Positions 29,723 through 38,922 are shown, numbered from the stretch's first letter. The stretch is 64,000 nucleotides of DNA from Ketobacter sp. MCCC 1A13808 (GCF_009746715.1 NZ_VRKW01000001.1:620001-684000), one strand, 5' to 3'. Notes: generated by a model from the sequence alone, not told the origin. Numbers and translations are program-made.

Positions 29723-31564
29723 GTGCGACTAATCACCCTATTGCTCTGCGCGTTCGCGCTTATCTGGACCCGTGCTCAGCCTGTGGCTGCGGATGGGCTC
29801 ACCATCGAGGGTGATACCTTTCCATTAAGCCCTCACCTCGAGTTTTTGGTTGACGATAGCGCCAAACTGACCATCGAAACGATACAGCAACAGCCGTCGT
29901 CAAACTGGTTTAAGGTGAAAGATGAAACCCCGTCCTTCGGTTTTATGGAACAGGTGTTGTGGGCCAGAGCCACGCTGATTAACTCAACACCGGAGCAAAA
30001 ACGTTTTCTGTTGGAGATTGCATTCCCCCCGCTGGACAATGTGCAGCTGTTTCAACTCAATCGCAACGATCTGCTTTACCAGGCAACGGTGGGAGATACG
30101 CTGGCATTTTCAGCACGTCCTTTCGATCACCGCAATTTTTTGCTCCCCATCACGTTGCAGCCTGAGGCCCAAGACACGATTTATATCAGGATACAAACAG
30201 GCGGAGCGCTACAACTACCGGTGACACTGTGGGAACCGATCCATTTCTTTCTGCATGATCAATATGCCTTAATCATTAACAGTCTTTTTTTCGGCATCAT
30301 ATTTGTGATGGCGTTTTATAACCTGCTGCTGTTTATACGGGTGAGAGATACCGTGTACTTATACTACATAGGGTATGTGTCTACGTTTTATATCTACCAA
30401 CTGATTGGTACCGGATTGGGGTTTCAATTATTGTGGCCAAACGCACTACTGTGGAACAACTACTGTTCGGCCATTATTTTGCCGCTAAACATTGTGTTTG
30501 TTGCTCTGTTTTTCGTCCGGGTATACGCAGTTCAAAACACGCACCCGAAGACGCACCGGTTAATTCTGGTCATTGCCCTGCTCGCACTGACTTGCATGTT
30601 GCTACCGTTCTTTATTTCCTATCATGTCGCCATCATCAGCAGTGTTGCGCTGGTCGCCTGCGGTGGAGCCTTGGCATTGTGGGTTTGCTACTACCTTTGG
30701 TATCAAAACCCCAGCCGGACCAACATGTACCTGGCGCTGGCATTTTCTGTGTTTCTGGCGGGCGCGGTTGTTCTAGCGCTAAGCAAACTCGGTTTCCTGC
30801 CGAGGTCACCACTAACCGAATACGCTGCAAGAATTGGCGCCTGCATTGAAGCGATATTGCTGTCTTACGCTCTGGCGGAACGTTTACATGAAGCGCGCAT
30901 TGCTGCAGAAAACAGGACACAGAAAGCCAACGAGAAAATGCTCAACCTGGCCCATCAACACGCAGCGACACTGGAAGAAAAAGTCGCGCTGCGGACCCGG
31001 GAATTAGAACAGGCATTACAACAGGTACACAGCCTGAATAACAGCCTGAAAGACCTGAGCCTGACCGACCAACTCACGGGATCCAGAAACCGACGTTTCA
31101 TGGACGAATACCTGGCTAGAGAAATAAAATCCGCACGACGCAACAAGCAATGTTTAAGCATTATGCTGATAGACCTGGATCATTTTAAGCAAGTCAATGA
31201 CACCTATGGTCACGCTGTGGGTGATCTGTGTTTAAAAGTCGTCAGTGACACTATTGCCAATAATCTCCGTCAACCACCGGATGAAGTTTGTCGTTATGGT
31301 GGTGAGGAATTGGTGGTGATCCTTCCGAATACAGCCAGAAGCGATGCCAAGCAGGTCGCAGAGAAGCTGAGGGTTTGCATAGAATCGCTCAATATTCAAA
31401 GTGAAGAGCAGCTCGTACACGTTACCGCCAGCTTTGGCGTTTCCTGTTTCGAGCCATCTACCGAACTCAGCCCGACTCAATTACTGCAGGAAGCAGACCG
31501 AGCACTGTATCAAGCCAAACACTCAGGACGAAACCGGGTCGTTTTTGCCGAAAGAGAAAACTAG
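29723..31564 (+). CDS. 7TM-DISM diguanylate cyclase
   Basis: This 613-aa membrane protein should make cyclic di-GMP in response to a periplasmic signal. It has a signal peptide, a 7TMR-DISMED2 carbohydrate-like sensor domain (about residues 30-165), seven membrane helices (about 185-385), a coiled coil with TLEEKVALRTRELEQ, and a C-terminal GGDEF domain (about 445-610). The active-site loop is RYGGEEL, a catalytically acceptable GGEEF variant. The Arg of the RxxD inhibitory site is shifted by one residue (RQPPD), so product inhibition may be weak. I chose GTG at 29723 because AAAGAGA stands before it; TTG at 29705 is in frame but has no such site. The stop overlaps the convergent DUF2788 stop. 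Confidence 0.92.
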   Translation: MRLITLLLCAFALIWTRAQPVAADGLTIEGDTFPLSPHLEFLVDDSAKLTIETIQQQPSSNWFKVKDETPSFGFMEQVLWARATLINSTPEQKRFLLEIAFPPLDNVQLFQLNRNDLLYQATVGDTLAFSARPFDHRNFLLPITLQPEAQDTIYIRIQTGGALQLPVTLWEPIHFFLHDQYALIINSLFFGIIFVMAFYNLLLFIRVRDTVYLYYIGYVSTFYIYQLIGTGLGFQLLWPNALLWNNYCSAIILPLNIVFVALFFVRVYAVQNTHPKTHRLILVIALLALTCMLLPFFISYHVAIISSVALVACGGALALWVCYYLWYQNPSRTNMYLALAFSVFLAGAVVLALSKLGFLPRSPLTEYAARIGACIEAILLSYALAERLHEARIAAENRTQKANEKMLNLAHQHAATLEEKVALRTRELEQALQQVHSLNNSLKDLSLTDQLTGSRNRRFMDEYLAREIKSARRNKQCLSIMLIDLDHFKQVNDTYGHAVGDLCLKVVSDTIANNLRQPPDEVCRYGGEELVVILPNTARSDAKQVAEKLRVCIESLNIQSEEQLVHVTASFGVSCFEPSTELSPTQLLQEADRALYQAKHSGRNRVVFAEREN

Positions 31565-31779
31565 ATGTGCAGCGCCCATTGAATAATATACTTTGCCACA
31601 AAGCCCACCATACCCAAAGTCAGCACCAGAAAAAGCACAAACGTGCCAAACTTACCCGCCTTGGAATCAATTGCCAGCCTGGCAACAATAAACACCATAT
31701 ACAAAATAAACGCCGCAAGGCCGATGGTGAGACCAAAGGTAGCCACTTGCTGCTCGCTGAGCCCCATAACGCTATTCAA
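31561..31779 (-). CDS. DUF2788 small membrane protein
   Basis: This 72-aa protein has two strongly hydrophobic helices (about residues 14-34 and 44-68) joined by a short basic loop (DSKAGKFG). It matches the DUF2788 pattern common in Gammaproteobacteria, whose function is unknown. Its start overlaps the stop of the upstream DUF2189 gene by four bases, so the two are translationally coupled. Its stop shares the CTAG tetramer with the convergent diguanylate cyclase stop. Confidence 0.85.
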   Translation of the reverse strand: MNSVMGLSEQQVATFGLTIGLAAFILYMVFIVARLAIDSKAGKFGTFVLFLVLTLGMVGFVAKYIIQWALHI

Positions 31780-32579
31780 GATTGACTCCGGACTCTTGGC
31801 GGTAAATGTTCAGCACCGACCGCATCCCGATAGGCGTGCCAGCTAGCATGCCCCAATACCGGCACGATGATTACACTGCCGGCCAATGCCAGTAAACCAA
31901 GTCCGGAAATAGACGCTATCAGAAACGCCCATAACGCCATTGGAAATGGATTTTGGACGACGACTTTCCAGCTGACGAGCACCGCATCCATAATTGAGAC
32001 CTGACGATCGAGTAACAATGGTAACGTGACAACGGAGGATGCAAACACAGGCGCAGCCAGTACCACACCTAAAAACCACCAAAGCTCGAATACATTATTG
32101 TCCCGCGCCAAAACCACATACCGCAAAAAATCCATTGGCTGGTTGATCGGCTCAGGCGAAAGCAATGTTATGAAGGCCGCTGAAGTCAGCACCCAGCCGG
32201 TGCCGGACAAACACAACAGCAGGCCGAAACAGACCAGCCGCCAGTCATGGTGGGGCTTACCTCGCCAGCTCCACCAGGTGCGAAATACTAAATGAAACGT
32301 AGCCGGTTGACCGCGCTCCAGCGCCTGGCTTACTGCATACAAGCCCACCGCCACCACCGGCGCTACCGCTAGAAAACCGGTGAAAGCACCAGCCAAAAGC
32401 CAGAATTCGTTATAACCAACTGTGAGCAACAGAAATCCGAAAGCCGTCACCGCAAGACCGTGTGCCAATCCGATCATGGGAGTCCGTATAAAATCATTCC
32501 AGCCCGCCTGCAGCCAGCGCCAGGGATCGCTAAGCGTAAGTGGCTTTATATGAACCTGCGGCAACTCAGGGGTGTTCAT
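31776..32579 (-). CDS. DUF2189 integral membrane protein
   Basis: This 267-aa protein has about six hydrophobic segments and the DUF2189 hallmarks: an N-terminal LSDPWRWLQAGWND stretch and a small cytoplasmic tail. Some family members have been suggested to act near cytochrome oxidase, but the role is not established. It overlaps both neighbours by four bases (ThDP enzyme upstream, DUF2788 downstream), which indicates one operon. Confidence 0.88.
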   Translation of the reverse strand: MNTPELPQVHIKPLTLSDPWRWLQAGWNDFIRTPMIGLAHGLAVTAFGFLLLTVGYNEFWLLAGAFTGFLAVAPVVAVGLYAVSQALERGQPATFHLVFRTWWSWRGKPHHDWRLVCFGLLLCLSGTGWVLTSAAFITLLSPEPINQPMDFLRYVVLARDNNVFELWWFLGVVLAAPVFASSVVTLPLLLDRQVSIMDAVLVSWKVVVQNPFPMALWAFLIASISGLGLLALAGSVIIVPVLGHASWHAYRDAVGAEHLPPRVRSQS

Positions 32580-34246
32580 CGTTGCCGGGTCCCAGCGCTC
32601 AATTGCGCGCTCAGTTGCGGCAATTCATCAAAAATAAAACGTTTACTGTCACTGTAGTCGATCGGGCAATCAATGAGATGGACACCACCGCTGTTCAGCG
32701 CTTCTGCCAATAGCCGCTCCAGTGAACTGACACTGTCGGCTGCATGCCCTTTTGCGCCATAGCTTTCGGCATAGCGAACGAAATCCGGGTTACCGAATTC
32801 CAATCCAAAATCCGGCAGGTCCATCTCTGCCTGCTTCCAGCGAATCATCCCGTAAGCGTTGTCACGTAGAACCAAAACCACCAAATCCAGCCGCAGCCGC
32901 ACCGCGGTTTCCAATTCCTGGGAGTTCATCATAAAGCCGCCGTCGCCGCACACGGCCAGTACCTTTCTCTCGGGGGAATCCAACTTGGCATTTATTGCCA
33001 CCGGCAGGCCTGCGCCCATGGTGGCCAACGCGTTATCCAGTAACAAAGTATTGGGTCTAACAGCCCGGTAATTACGGGCAAACCACACTTTGTACAAGCC
33101 GTTATCCAATGACACAATGCCATCATCAGGCATGGCATCGCGTACCGCATGCACCAGTCGTCGTGGATGGATGGGAAAGTCATTCAACACACGGCCGGAA
33201 TTGATATCGTCGAACAGCGCCTTGCGCACTTTGGTGGCGAAAGAAAAATCCCAATGGGGTTGCGGCTCGATAAGTTCACTGAAATGCCAGATCGCGTTGG
33301 CGATATCACCCGTTACTTCCAGTTGCGGGAAATAAACCGGGTCCACATCAGCGGTAAAGAAATTCACATGAATGACGGTCCGCTCGTCTCGGTGCATAAA
33401 GAAAGGGGGCTTCTCCACCACATCGTGCCCGACATTGATAATACAATCGGAATGATCAATTAACCTGTGTACATAATCGCCGTCCGACAACGCTGCGGTG
33501 CCCATCCAGCATTCACTCGCTCCCCCAACCACGCCTTTGCCCATCTGCGTGGTGAAGAATGGAATGCCGGTTTTACCGATGAATTTCTGCAGCATTTTTG
33601 ATGTCAGTTTGCGATTAGCTCCGGCACCACACATGAGCAACGGGCGCTTGGCGGCACAAATGGCTTCCACCGCCCGTGCAATGGCTTTGTTTTCCGCCAC
33701 CGGCCGCCGCGTCTGACTGGCAATAATGGGAAACAAGCCTTCCGCCGGCTCGCGCGCAATGTCTTCCGGCAATTCCAGATGTACTGCGCCCGGACGCTCT
33801 TCTTCAGCCTGCCGGAAGGCTTCCCGCACGCGGGAGGCCACGGTTTCAGCTGACACAATTTGCTTGGCGTAATGGGTCACCGGCTGCATTAGATTTACCA
33901 CATCCAATATCTGAAAATGGCCCTGTTTTGACGTCTTAATCGGTTTCTGACCGGTAATCATCACCATGGGCATCGCTCCCAGCTGGGCATAGGCGGCAGC
34001 GGTCACTAAGTTGGTCGCACCGGGCCCCAGCGTTGACAAACAAACACCCGACTTGCCAGTCAGCCTGCCGTGACAAGCGGCCATAAAACCGGCAGCCTGT
34101 TCGTGCCGGGTGATCACCAAATCGATACTGGATTGGCGTAAGGCTTCCACCAGGTCAAGATTTTCTTCACCCGGTACCGCAAACACACGTGTCACCCCTT
34201 CGTTGAGTAGGCACTCTACTAGCAATTGCGCTGCGTTTCGCTTCAT
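32576..34246 (-). CDS. Thiamine-diphosphate enzyme, acetolactate-synthase-like large subunit
   Basis: This 556-aa protein has the three domains of the acetolactate synthase/pyruvate oxidase/glyoxylate carboligase family. The catalytic Glu is in TRHEQAAGFMA (about residue 51), the ThDP/Mg motif begins with CGDGGFMMNS and ends with LRDNAYG (about 425-460), and the middle domain is nucleotide-binding-like. No regulatory small subunit lies next to it, so it is probably not the anabolic IlvB. A catabolic AlsS-like or other carboligase/decarboxylase role is possible. I chose ATG at 34246 because GAGG stands ten bases upstream; GTG at 34252 is the alternative but only four bases from that site. It heads a coupled operon with two membrane proteins. 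Confidence 0.9.
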   Translation of the reverse strand: MKRNAAQLLVECLLNEGVTRVFAVPGEENLDLVEALRQSSIDLVITRHEQAAGFMAACHGRLTGKSGVCLSTLGPGATNLVTAAAYAQLGAMPMVMITGQKPIKTSKQGHFQILDVVNLMQPVTHYAKQIVSAETVASRVREAFRQAEEERPGAVHLELPEDIAREPAEGLFPIIASQTRRPVAENKAIARAVEAICAAKRPLLMCGAGANRKLTSKMLQKFIGKTGIPFFTTQMGKGVVGGASECWMGTAALSDGDYVHRLIDHSDCIINVGHDVVEKPPFFMHRDERTVIHVNFFTADVDPVYFPQLEVTGDIANAIWHFSELIEPQPHWDFSFATKVRKALFDDINSGRVLNDFPIHPRRLVHAVRDAMPDDGIVSLDNGLYKVWFARNYRAVRPNTLLLDNALATMGAGLPVAINAKLDSPERKVLAVCGDGGFMMNSQELETAVRLRLDLVVLVLRDNAYGMIRWKQAEMDLPDFGLEFGNPDFVRYAESYGAKGHAADSVSSLERLLAEALNSGGVHLIDCPIDYSDSKRFIFDELPQLSAQLSAGTRQR

Positions 34247-34394
34247 GGTCACAGATCCTCAGAAACAAGCGGGACCGAATCCGGAGGAGTACGACCCTGC
34301 AATAAATTGATTCGGCTCAAAATACCACGTCTGATACGTACGCCACAATTTTCTCCCTTGAATCGATGCAATCCGGAGTTGCTATCTGACAACT

Positions 34395-34937
34395 GTGAAC
34401 AAGCGCGTGTTTTATCGAGTTCGATTCAATTACCTTAACCGATTCCGGTACGGTGCATACCCCTACGAAAAAATAACAAAAACAAGGACGCCCCTCGATC
34501 GCGTTTACAACTATGCCCGACAACACAACATCCCCGTCAAAGGCCATACCCTGGTGTGGGGCAGCCAATGCCCTGCCTGGATTGGTGGCTCCAGATGCGA
34601 AGGCACCAACCTGTCCGCTTCGGACTTGGCCGATGAGATTGAAAGCTGGATTCGAGATTACTGTACCCGTTACCCCGACACGCGCTACCTGGACGTAGTG
34701 AACGAAGCCACTCCCGGTCATGCACCCGCAGGCTATGCACAAAAAGCTTTCGGCAATAATTGGATTATGAAATCCTTTCAGTTAGCGAAGCAGTATTGCC
34801 CCAATAGCACGTTAATACTGAACGATTACAACGTGCTTAGCTGGAATACGCAGGAATTCATCGCTATGGCCAAGCCGGTGATCGCTGCCGGTGTGGTGGA
34901 TGCGATCGGGTTGCAGGCACACGGCCTGGCTGATTAA
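34395..34937 (+). pseudogene. Truncated GH10 endo-1,4-beta-xylanase fragment
   Basis: The 180-codon frame reads as the middle of a glycoside hydrolase family 10 xylanase. It includes VYNYARQHNIPVKGHTLVWG, the CPAWI strand, the acid/base Glu in DVVNEA, the LNDYN strand and IGLQAHGLAD. A normal GH10 catalytic domain is about 300-350 residues. Here the N-terminal strands and signal peptide are missing, and the frame stops just before the strand that carries the nucleophile Glu. The first 15-20 codons do not look like GH10. No continuation in another frame was seen after the stop, so this is a remnant and should be inactive. There is no intact xylanase or mobile element nearby. Confidence 0.8.
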
Positions 34938-35262
34938 TTATCTGCATCAAAATCCAAAATAAGTAACGCCACTCCGTCGGGAGGTCACTCGCACTCACCA
35001 AAGGGAGAAATGACCGTAGAGTGCTAAGTGACCGCGCCAAAGATCAGGCCATCAATGCTATGCTGGGTAAATTTGAATCATCTGTCTGCCAAATTTTTGT
35101 CTAGGGGTTTGCTCTAGACAAACCAAAACGATACAACCCGGCGCGTCGTTATAACCAGACCGATTAAACATCCTCCTCCGCCGCGCGAACGCTTGTCTAT
35201 ACTTTACGTAACCAAATCCACACCCCCCCATTTCAAAATCTCAACCCGTAGACAGGTTCAAA
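34938..35262. other. 325-bp region between the xylanase remnant and pilU
   Basis: No reading frame of note is present. The first part may be further decayed DNA from the xylanase insertion. The main structure is a perfect 9-bp inverted repeat at 35096-35122. A TATACT hexamer at 35198-35203, about 60 bases before the pilU ATG, could be a -10 element, but no good -35 partner stands at the right distance. Confidence 0.5.
35096..35122. promoter_or_regulatory. Perfect 9-bp inverted repeat upstream of pilU
   Basis: TTTGTCTAG (35096-35104) and CTAGACAAA (35114-35122) form a perfect inverted repeat with a 9-nt spacer, about 140 bases before the pilU start. Neither side has a T-run in the right place for a terminator. 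It could be a protein-binding dyad or a leftover end of a lost insertion. Confidence 0.4.
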
Positions 35263-36576
35263 ATGGAATTTATTGATTACCTTAGATACTTCTCTGAACG
35301 CGATGGCTCTGATCTTTACCTGAGCACCGGAGCGCCACCCAGCGCTAAATTCTATGGCAAGCTCGTGCCCATTGAAAAAGATCCCCTACCACCCAATCGC
35401 GTGAAAGAAATTGCATACTCGATTATGAACGAGGATCAAAAAGCGGAGTTCGAACATAAGCCGGAAATGAATCTCGCTATATCGGAAGCGGGAGTTGGCC
35501 GGTTTCGGGTCAATATATTCAAGCAACGCAGTCAAATCTCCATGGTCATCCGGGCCATTAAAACTGAAATCCCGCACTATAAGGATTTGGGATTACCGGA
35601 CACCCTGCCCAAGTTGGTCATGCAAAAGCGCGGCCTGGTTCTGTTTGTAGGAGGAACGGGATCTGGTAAATCCACCTCACTGGCGGCTTTAATCGACTAT
35701 CGTAATTCCAATAGTGCAGGTCACATCATTACCATCGAAGACCCCGTTGAGTTCGTCCACCACCATAAAATGTCCATCGTCAATCAGCGCGAAGTCGGCA
35801 TGGATACCAACAGTTATGATGATGCGTTGGAAAACACCTTGCGTCAGGCGCCGGACGTCATTCTGATCGGAGAAATACGAACCGCGGAACAAATGGAACA
35901 AGCCATCGCCTTCGCTGAAACCGGCCATCTTTGTATCTCCACCCTTCACGCCAATAACGCCAACCAGGCTTTGGATCGGATCATTAATTTTTTCCCCGAA
36001 GAGCGCCATAAACAACTGTTTCTGGATCTGTCGCTTAATATGCGCGGCATTATTTCGCAACGCTTGATTCCGACTATAGACGGAAAACGCGCAGCGGCAA
36101 TCGAGATTTTGCTGGGCACGCCACGAGTTTGCGACCTTATCAAACAAGGCAAGGTGGATGAAATCAAAGAGGTCATGCTGAAATCCGAAGCACAAGGCAT
36201 GCAAACGTTTGATACTGCACTGTACCAATTATACAAATCGAAAAAGATTTCCATGGACGAGGCGTTGAAAAACGCCGACTCGAAAAACAATCTTCGATTG
36301 CGCATAACGCTAGAAGAAAATGGTACCGCCGCTCCGACTCCAGCAGCTCAGCAAAAACCGGTACAAGCAGCGCCGCAACAAACAGCGCAAACCGGTACAA
36401 GGCCTGCTGCCCGTCCTGCTACCGACGCATCCGCAACCGCTCAAAGGCCCGCACCGCCACCACCAAAACAAAAACTGTCCGGCTTGGATGGTCTCTCCCT
36501 TGAACCCATTGATGATATTGAAGAGGTGAAAGAATCCGATCCCGGTCGCGTCACATTCCAGGTCAACAAAAAGTGA
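35263..36576 (+). CDS. pilU: PilU-type twitching motility retraction ATPase
   Basis: This 437-aa protein is a type IV pilus retraction ATPase of the PilT/PilU group. It has Walker A GGTGSGKST (near residue 130), an Asp box (HIITIEDPVEF), Walker B LIGEIRT (near 205) and a His box (STLHANNANQALDRI). The N-terminal FRVNIFKQR and the overall reading fit PilU rather than PilT. The ATPase core ends near residue 350. It is followed by about 85 extra residues: an Ala/Pro/Gln-rich linker (about 352-405) and a short acidic tail with LSGLDGLSLEPID. PilU is usually about 370-385 aa, so this tail is an extension. pilT is not adjacent here. Confidence 0.92.
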   Translation: MEFIDYLRYFSERDGSDLYLSTGAPPSAKFYGKLVPIEKDPLPPNRVKEIAYSIMNEDQKAEFEHKPEMNLAISEAGVGRFRVNIFKQRSQISMVIRAIKTEIPHYKDLGLPDTLPKLVMQKRGLVLFVGGTGSGKSTSLAALIDYRNSNSAGHIITIEDPVEFVHHHKMSIVNQREVGMDTNSYDDALENTLRQAPDVILIGEIRTAEQMEQAIAFAETGHLCISTLHANNANQALDRIINFFPEERHKQLFLDLSLNMRGIISQRLIPTIDGKRAAAIEILLGTPRVCDLIKQGKVDEIKEVMLKSEAQGMQTFDTALYQLYKSKKISMDEALKNADSKNNLRLRITLEENGTAAPTPAAQQKPVQAAPQQTAQTGTRPAARPATDASATAQRPAPPPPKQKLSGLDGLSLEPIDDIEEVKESDPGRVTFQVNKK

Positions 36577-36668
36577 AATGAGCACTGGTTAGAAAAAACC
36601 GCACTTATAAAGATAAAAATTTCACACCTGATCTTGCCCGATTTTTTTTAGTCTACTCTTAACTTGTG

Positions 36669-36686
36669 GCAGCTTTTACGGAAGCT
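36669..36686 (+). other. Leader hairpin before the subtilase
   Basis: CAGCTT and AAGCTG pair around a 6-nt loop, and G-C and G-U pairs extend the stem on the outside. The hairpin ends about 42 bases before the ATG of the second subtilase gene, in a likely 5' untranslated leader. No riboswitch family was recognised. Confidence 0.3.
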
Positions 36687-36728
36687 GTCCCTTATAGATA
36701 TTTTGCTGTTATCTTTACGGGGTCAAAC

Positions 36729-38849
36729 ATGAGTTCACTGAGTACGTCCGTTTCAAAATTTATTTTAATTGCCTCTGCCGCATCGGTCTCGACCATAAAT
36801 GCGCAACCCATTAGCAACGATCTTTTTCAGGCAGAGCAGTGGGGCTTACAAGCAAAAAACACATCCACCTGCGCTGAACGCCCTGAAGTGGATAGCAGCA
36901 ATTCAACCGTCACCTACACTTGCGATAGTATTACTGACCCCAGTGTCAGTGATGTAGATATCAACGCACCCGAAGGCTGGGCTGCCTATAGTCCGGCCCT
37001 CAATCTGAGCCAGCAGGAAGTGGTTATTGCATTAATTGATACGGGTATTGATTACACCCATCCGGACCTGGCTGCAAAAATCTGGATGAACCCTGGCGAA
37101 GCCACGGGCGTGGATGTAAATAACAACGGCGTGGATGATGGCTGTGAAGATAATATCGATGGCGACAATAACGGATATTTGAACGATTGCCATGGAGTGA
37201 ACACGCTGGTTAACCGTGTCCATTCCAATGGCGCACTCAATCCTGCTGCCGGTGATCCGATAGATGATACCGTCGGACATGGCACTAATATGGCCGGCGT
37301 GATGATCGCGCAAGCCAATAATCTATCCTCTCAATATCACGGTGGCATTGTGGGTGTCGCTGGATGGGAACCCAATATAAAAATTGCCACCTGCAAAGCC
37401 GGTCAAATGGAAACCGATGTTTTTCCCTACATACCCAACGTCGCTATTCCTGCAGCAAAAGAAAAAGCCATTACCGAGTGCACCAGGTATTTTTATAACC
37501 TGAAACAGGCCGGTATCAACGTGGTAGTCATTAATTCGTCCGGCGGCATGTCGCAGCATATCAATGTTCACAATCTGATGTACCCGCTGGTGGCGACACC
37601 CTATTTATTGAACACCCCGGAAATGTATATGCTGATCGACCTGCTGGAATCAGCCGGTATCATGGTGGTGGCATCAGCCGGCAACAATAGCTGGAGCATC
37701 GATCAGGTCACTCACGAACGGGCGTACTTTCCAGCTTCGTTTACCAATAAAAATGTAATCTCGGTGGCTGGCATCAACAACCAGGGCGAGCTTTGGAGTG
37801 GTTCCAGTTATGGGCGCTGGTCTGTGGATCTGGCTGCGCCAGGGCAGGATATCCTGAGCACGGTACCGACTGTTCCTTATTTCGATGCCTCCAATTCAGA
37901 CTTTATTGTCACCCACGGTACTTCCCAATCGGCAGCCTACGTATCAGGTGCCGTTGCGCTGATACGAGCCAATGCGTCAACGTCCAATCTGGATGCGGCC
38001 GCTGTTCGACGCTTGTTACTTTCCAGTGGCAAGCCATTACCGGCGCTGGCCGATAAAACGGTATCCGGTTCCATGCTACGGCTGGCTGACAACAATGGTT
38101 CGGGTGCGCTCACCTGTAATGATCAAATTTTCCGTCGCCGTCAATCGCCTGCTGCCAACAGCATGATTGCCCTACCCGGTGAAGTAATTAAGCTCGAAGT
38201 GGAAAGCTACAATTGCGCAGAGATCAGCACCGAGTCCCAGATCAATGTTACTGTGTCGCCGGGCAATAGCCTGATTTCGTTGTACGACAATGGGCAAGGT
38301 GACGATGAAACTGCAGCAGATGGCGTATATTCAGGCTCTTGGACAGTCCCTTACGGCGAATTCGAATATCTGCTTTCGGGTAATTTTGACACGGTTAAAG
38401 GCAGTATCGATGAACTGTTAATTCAGGCCAGCCTCATTGAAGACAACACGGACAATACTGATTGGATCGGCAAATGGTGGCCTTCAATTTATCGCTCCGG
38501 TTTTTACGGCAACAACTATCGCTATGCCACCAATAAAGATCCGGAAAAAATATTTACCTGGTCACCGACGGTACAACAGGCAGGCTATTACCGTGTATAC
38601 GCGCGCTGGCCCGACAGCAACAACTTTGCCACCAACGCACTGTTCCGGATTCATGCTCAATCCGACGTTGACGGCAGTACCGTAATTACAGAAAGCGCAC
38701 AAGATCAAACCAGTGCAGGGGATCAATGGAATAACCTTGGGCTCTACTGGTTCAGTGCGGGTACCAAAACCATCCAGCTAAGCAACTTGCATGCAGATGG
38801 CACTGTGGTTGCCGATGCAATACAACTTGTGCCGGAACAAACCCCCTAA
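36729..38849 (+). CDS. Secreted subtilase (S8) with C-terminal golvesin-like domain
   Basis: This 706-aa protein has a signal peptide ending near NAQ-PIS (about residue 27) and an S8 catalytic domain. The triad is Asp in LIDTGIDYTHPD (about 103), His in VGHGTNMAG and Ser in THGTSQSAAYVSG (about 398). An Asn/Asp-rich insertion after the catalytic Asp (VDVNNNGVDDG, DGDNNGYLND) looks Ca2+-binding. A beta domain follows (about 460-565), then a golvesin/xanthan-lyase-like C-terminal domain (AGYYRVYARWPDS, VVADAIQLVPE). There is no I9 propeptide, unlike the subtilase at 20854-22653. The ATG at 36729 has CGGGGT upstream; a GTG at 36666 would add 21 residues ahead of the signal peptide and is unlikely. 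It is probably secreted or surface-exposed. Confidence 0.92.
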   Translation: MSSLSTSVSKFILIASAASVSTINAQPISNDLFQAEQWGLQAKNTSTCAERPEVDSSNSTVTYTCDSITDPSVSDVDINAPEGWAAYSPALNLSQQEVVIALIDTGIDYTHPDLAAKIWMNPGEATGVDVNNNGVDDGCEDNIDGDNNGYLNDCHGVNTLVNRVHSNGALNPAAGDPIDDTVGHGTNMAGVMIAQANNLSSQYHGGIVGVAGWEPNIKIATCKAGQMETDVFPYIPNVAIPAAKEKAITECTRYFYNLKQAGINVVVINSSGGMSQHINVHNLMYPLVATPYLLNTPEMYMLIDLLESAGIMVVASAGNNSWSIDQVTHERAYFPASFTNKNVISVAGINNQGELWSGSSYGRWSVDLAAPGQDILSTVPTVPYFDASNSDFIVTHGTSQSAAYVSGAVALIRANASTSNLDAAAVRRLLLSSGKPLPALADKTVSGSMLRLADNNGSGALTCNDQIFRRRQSPAANSMIALPGEVIKLEVESYNCAEISTESQINVTVSPGNSLISLYDNGQGDDETAADGVYSGSWTVPYGEFEYLLSGNFDTVKGSIDELLIQASLIEDNTDNTDWIGKWWPSIYRSGFYGNNYRYATNKDPEKIFTWSPTVQQAGYYRVYARWPDSNNFATNALFRIHAQSDVDGSTVITESAQDQTSAGDQWNNLGLYWFSAGTKTIQLSNLHADGTVVADAIQLVPEQTP

Positions 38850-38922
38850 CCGCAGCGACAAGCGAACCACTCCGGTTTGGTTTCTGATACCATAGACGCT
38901 ACCCGATTCACTAGGAGCGGCT

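Noticed and set aside
36660-36728. Possible c-di-GMP riboswitch before the second subtilase
   Set aside because: Only one simple hairpin is visible; the conserved GEMM core and tetraloop-receptor elements are absent.
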